Origin: Superficieibacter sp. 1612_C1
GTDB taxonomy: Bacteria > Pseudomonadota > Gammaproteobacteria > Enterobacterales > Enterobacteriaceae
Length of the DNA stretch: 64,000 bases
NCBI RefSeq assembly: GCF_015234305.1
Contig: NZ_JADGMI010000006.1
Coordinates: forward strand, 124,001 to 188,000
Direction of reading: 5' to 3'
Position 1 is the stretch's first letter. Every line of letters starts with the position of its first letter. The translations under genes were made by a program, and so were the position numbers. The notes under the pieces are model-generated. The model saw only the letters and a list, made by a program, of their open reading frames with translations, did not search any database and was not told where the DNA came from. Of the stretch, positions 63,874 through 64,000 are shown piece by piece.

Positions 63874-64000
63874 TTAAGCCAGATTAACCACGGACGCGCT
63901 GAACGCTTCCGCACCTGTTGTGTGTTGAAACCAGGCCAGCTGGTGATGCAGATTAACCACCTCGCCGATGACCAGCAGAGCAGGCATCGGCGCATCTTTA
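63874..64000 (-). CDS. Uroporphyrinogen-III C-methyltransferase (C-terminal end only)
   Basis: Only the last 41 codons are in the window, ending TAA at 63874. The segment [19 protein letters not shown] matches the C-terminus of CobA/CysG-type SUMT enzymes (VVGEVV.L...L.WF). It would make precorrin-2 for siroheme, the cofactor of sulfite reductase, which fits its place 9 bp upstream of cysD. E. coli has iap beyond cysDNC, not this gene. Confidence 0.75.
   Translation of the reverse strand, partial: KDAPMPALLVIGEVVNLHHQLAWFQHTTGAEAFSASVVNLA

Noticed and set aside
1-64000. Insertion sequences, integrases, tRNA or rRNA genes
   Set aside because: None found on either strand; no transposase motifs, and no cloverleaf-like segment was noticed by eye.

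Overview
The window is chromosomal DNA of a member of the Enterobacteriaceae. The gene order hyc / hyp-fhlA / ygbA / mutS / pphB / rpoS-nlpD-pcm-surE-truD-ispF-ispD-ftsB-ygbE-cysC-cysN-cysD is the Escherichia coli backbone, and the proteins are close to their E. coli counterparts. The genus is not fixed by the sequence. The REP-type repeats, the treYZ pair and the cobA-like gene beside cysD suggest a Citrobacter/Enterobacter/Klebsiella-type organism rather than E. coli itself.

Region 1 (1-13,965) is the formate hydrogenlyase block. On the minus strand are hycA-H, encoding the NiFe hydrogenase-3/membrane-arm complex. Divergently on the plus strand are hypABCDE, which build the NiFe cofactor, and the activator gene fhlA. 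Two sigma-54 promoters face outward from the hycA-hypA gap, and a perfect FhlA-type box lies between hycA and hycB. The protease gene hycI, expected after hycH, is absent here; a methyltransferase gene follows instead, although HycE keeps the C-terminal tail that HycI removes.

Region 2 (13,966-15,000) holds a four-copy 68-bp REP-containing tandem array, ygbA with a candidate NsrR site, and two identical REP elements flanking ygbA.

Region 3 (15,000-50,300) is about 35 kb of accessory DNA between ygbA and mutS, which are neighbours in E. coli. It contains: (a) treZ-treY for making trehalose from glucan, next to a cluster of very small AriR/YcgZ-like connector proteins; (b) a five-gene operon (YheO/DauR-type regulator, D-threonine-aldolase/D-serine-dehydratase-type PLP enzyme, M20 deacylase, RidA, MFS transporter) that looks like uptake and breakdown of a D-hydroxy-amino acid or an acyl derivative; (c) a GAF-PAS-GGDEF-EAL protein, a TPP-dependent PoxB/YdaP-like enzyme, an SDR/LysR pair and an AhpD-like/MocR pair; (d) a 13-kb catabolic locus around one LysR regulator, with a PotABCD-like ABC importer split over two operons, a flavin monooxygenase, an alpha-hydroxy-acid dehydrogenase, a GhrA-like dehydrogenase, a divergent AroQ-like protein, a GST, a quinone-oxidoreductase-like enzyme, an ArgE-like deacylase, a DUF1028 protein and a Rid protein without the catalytic arginine; (e) an AbiE-type toxin-antitoxin pair directly before mutS.

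Region 4 (50,600-64,000) is core genome: mutS, pphB, rpoS and the nlpD-to-ispD overlapping string, ftsB, ygbE, cysDNC and the 3' end of a uroporphyrinogen-III methyltransferase gene. The mutS-pphB gap carries a long imperfect palindrome.

The best candidates for undescribed biology are the split-transporter catabolic locus (d) and the D-amino-acid-type operon (b). Both combine an M20 deacylase, a Rid protein and a transporter. All functional statements rest on reading motifs by eye; no database search was run.
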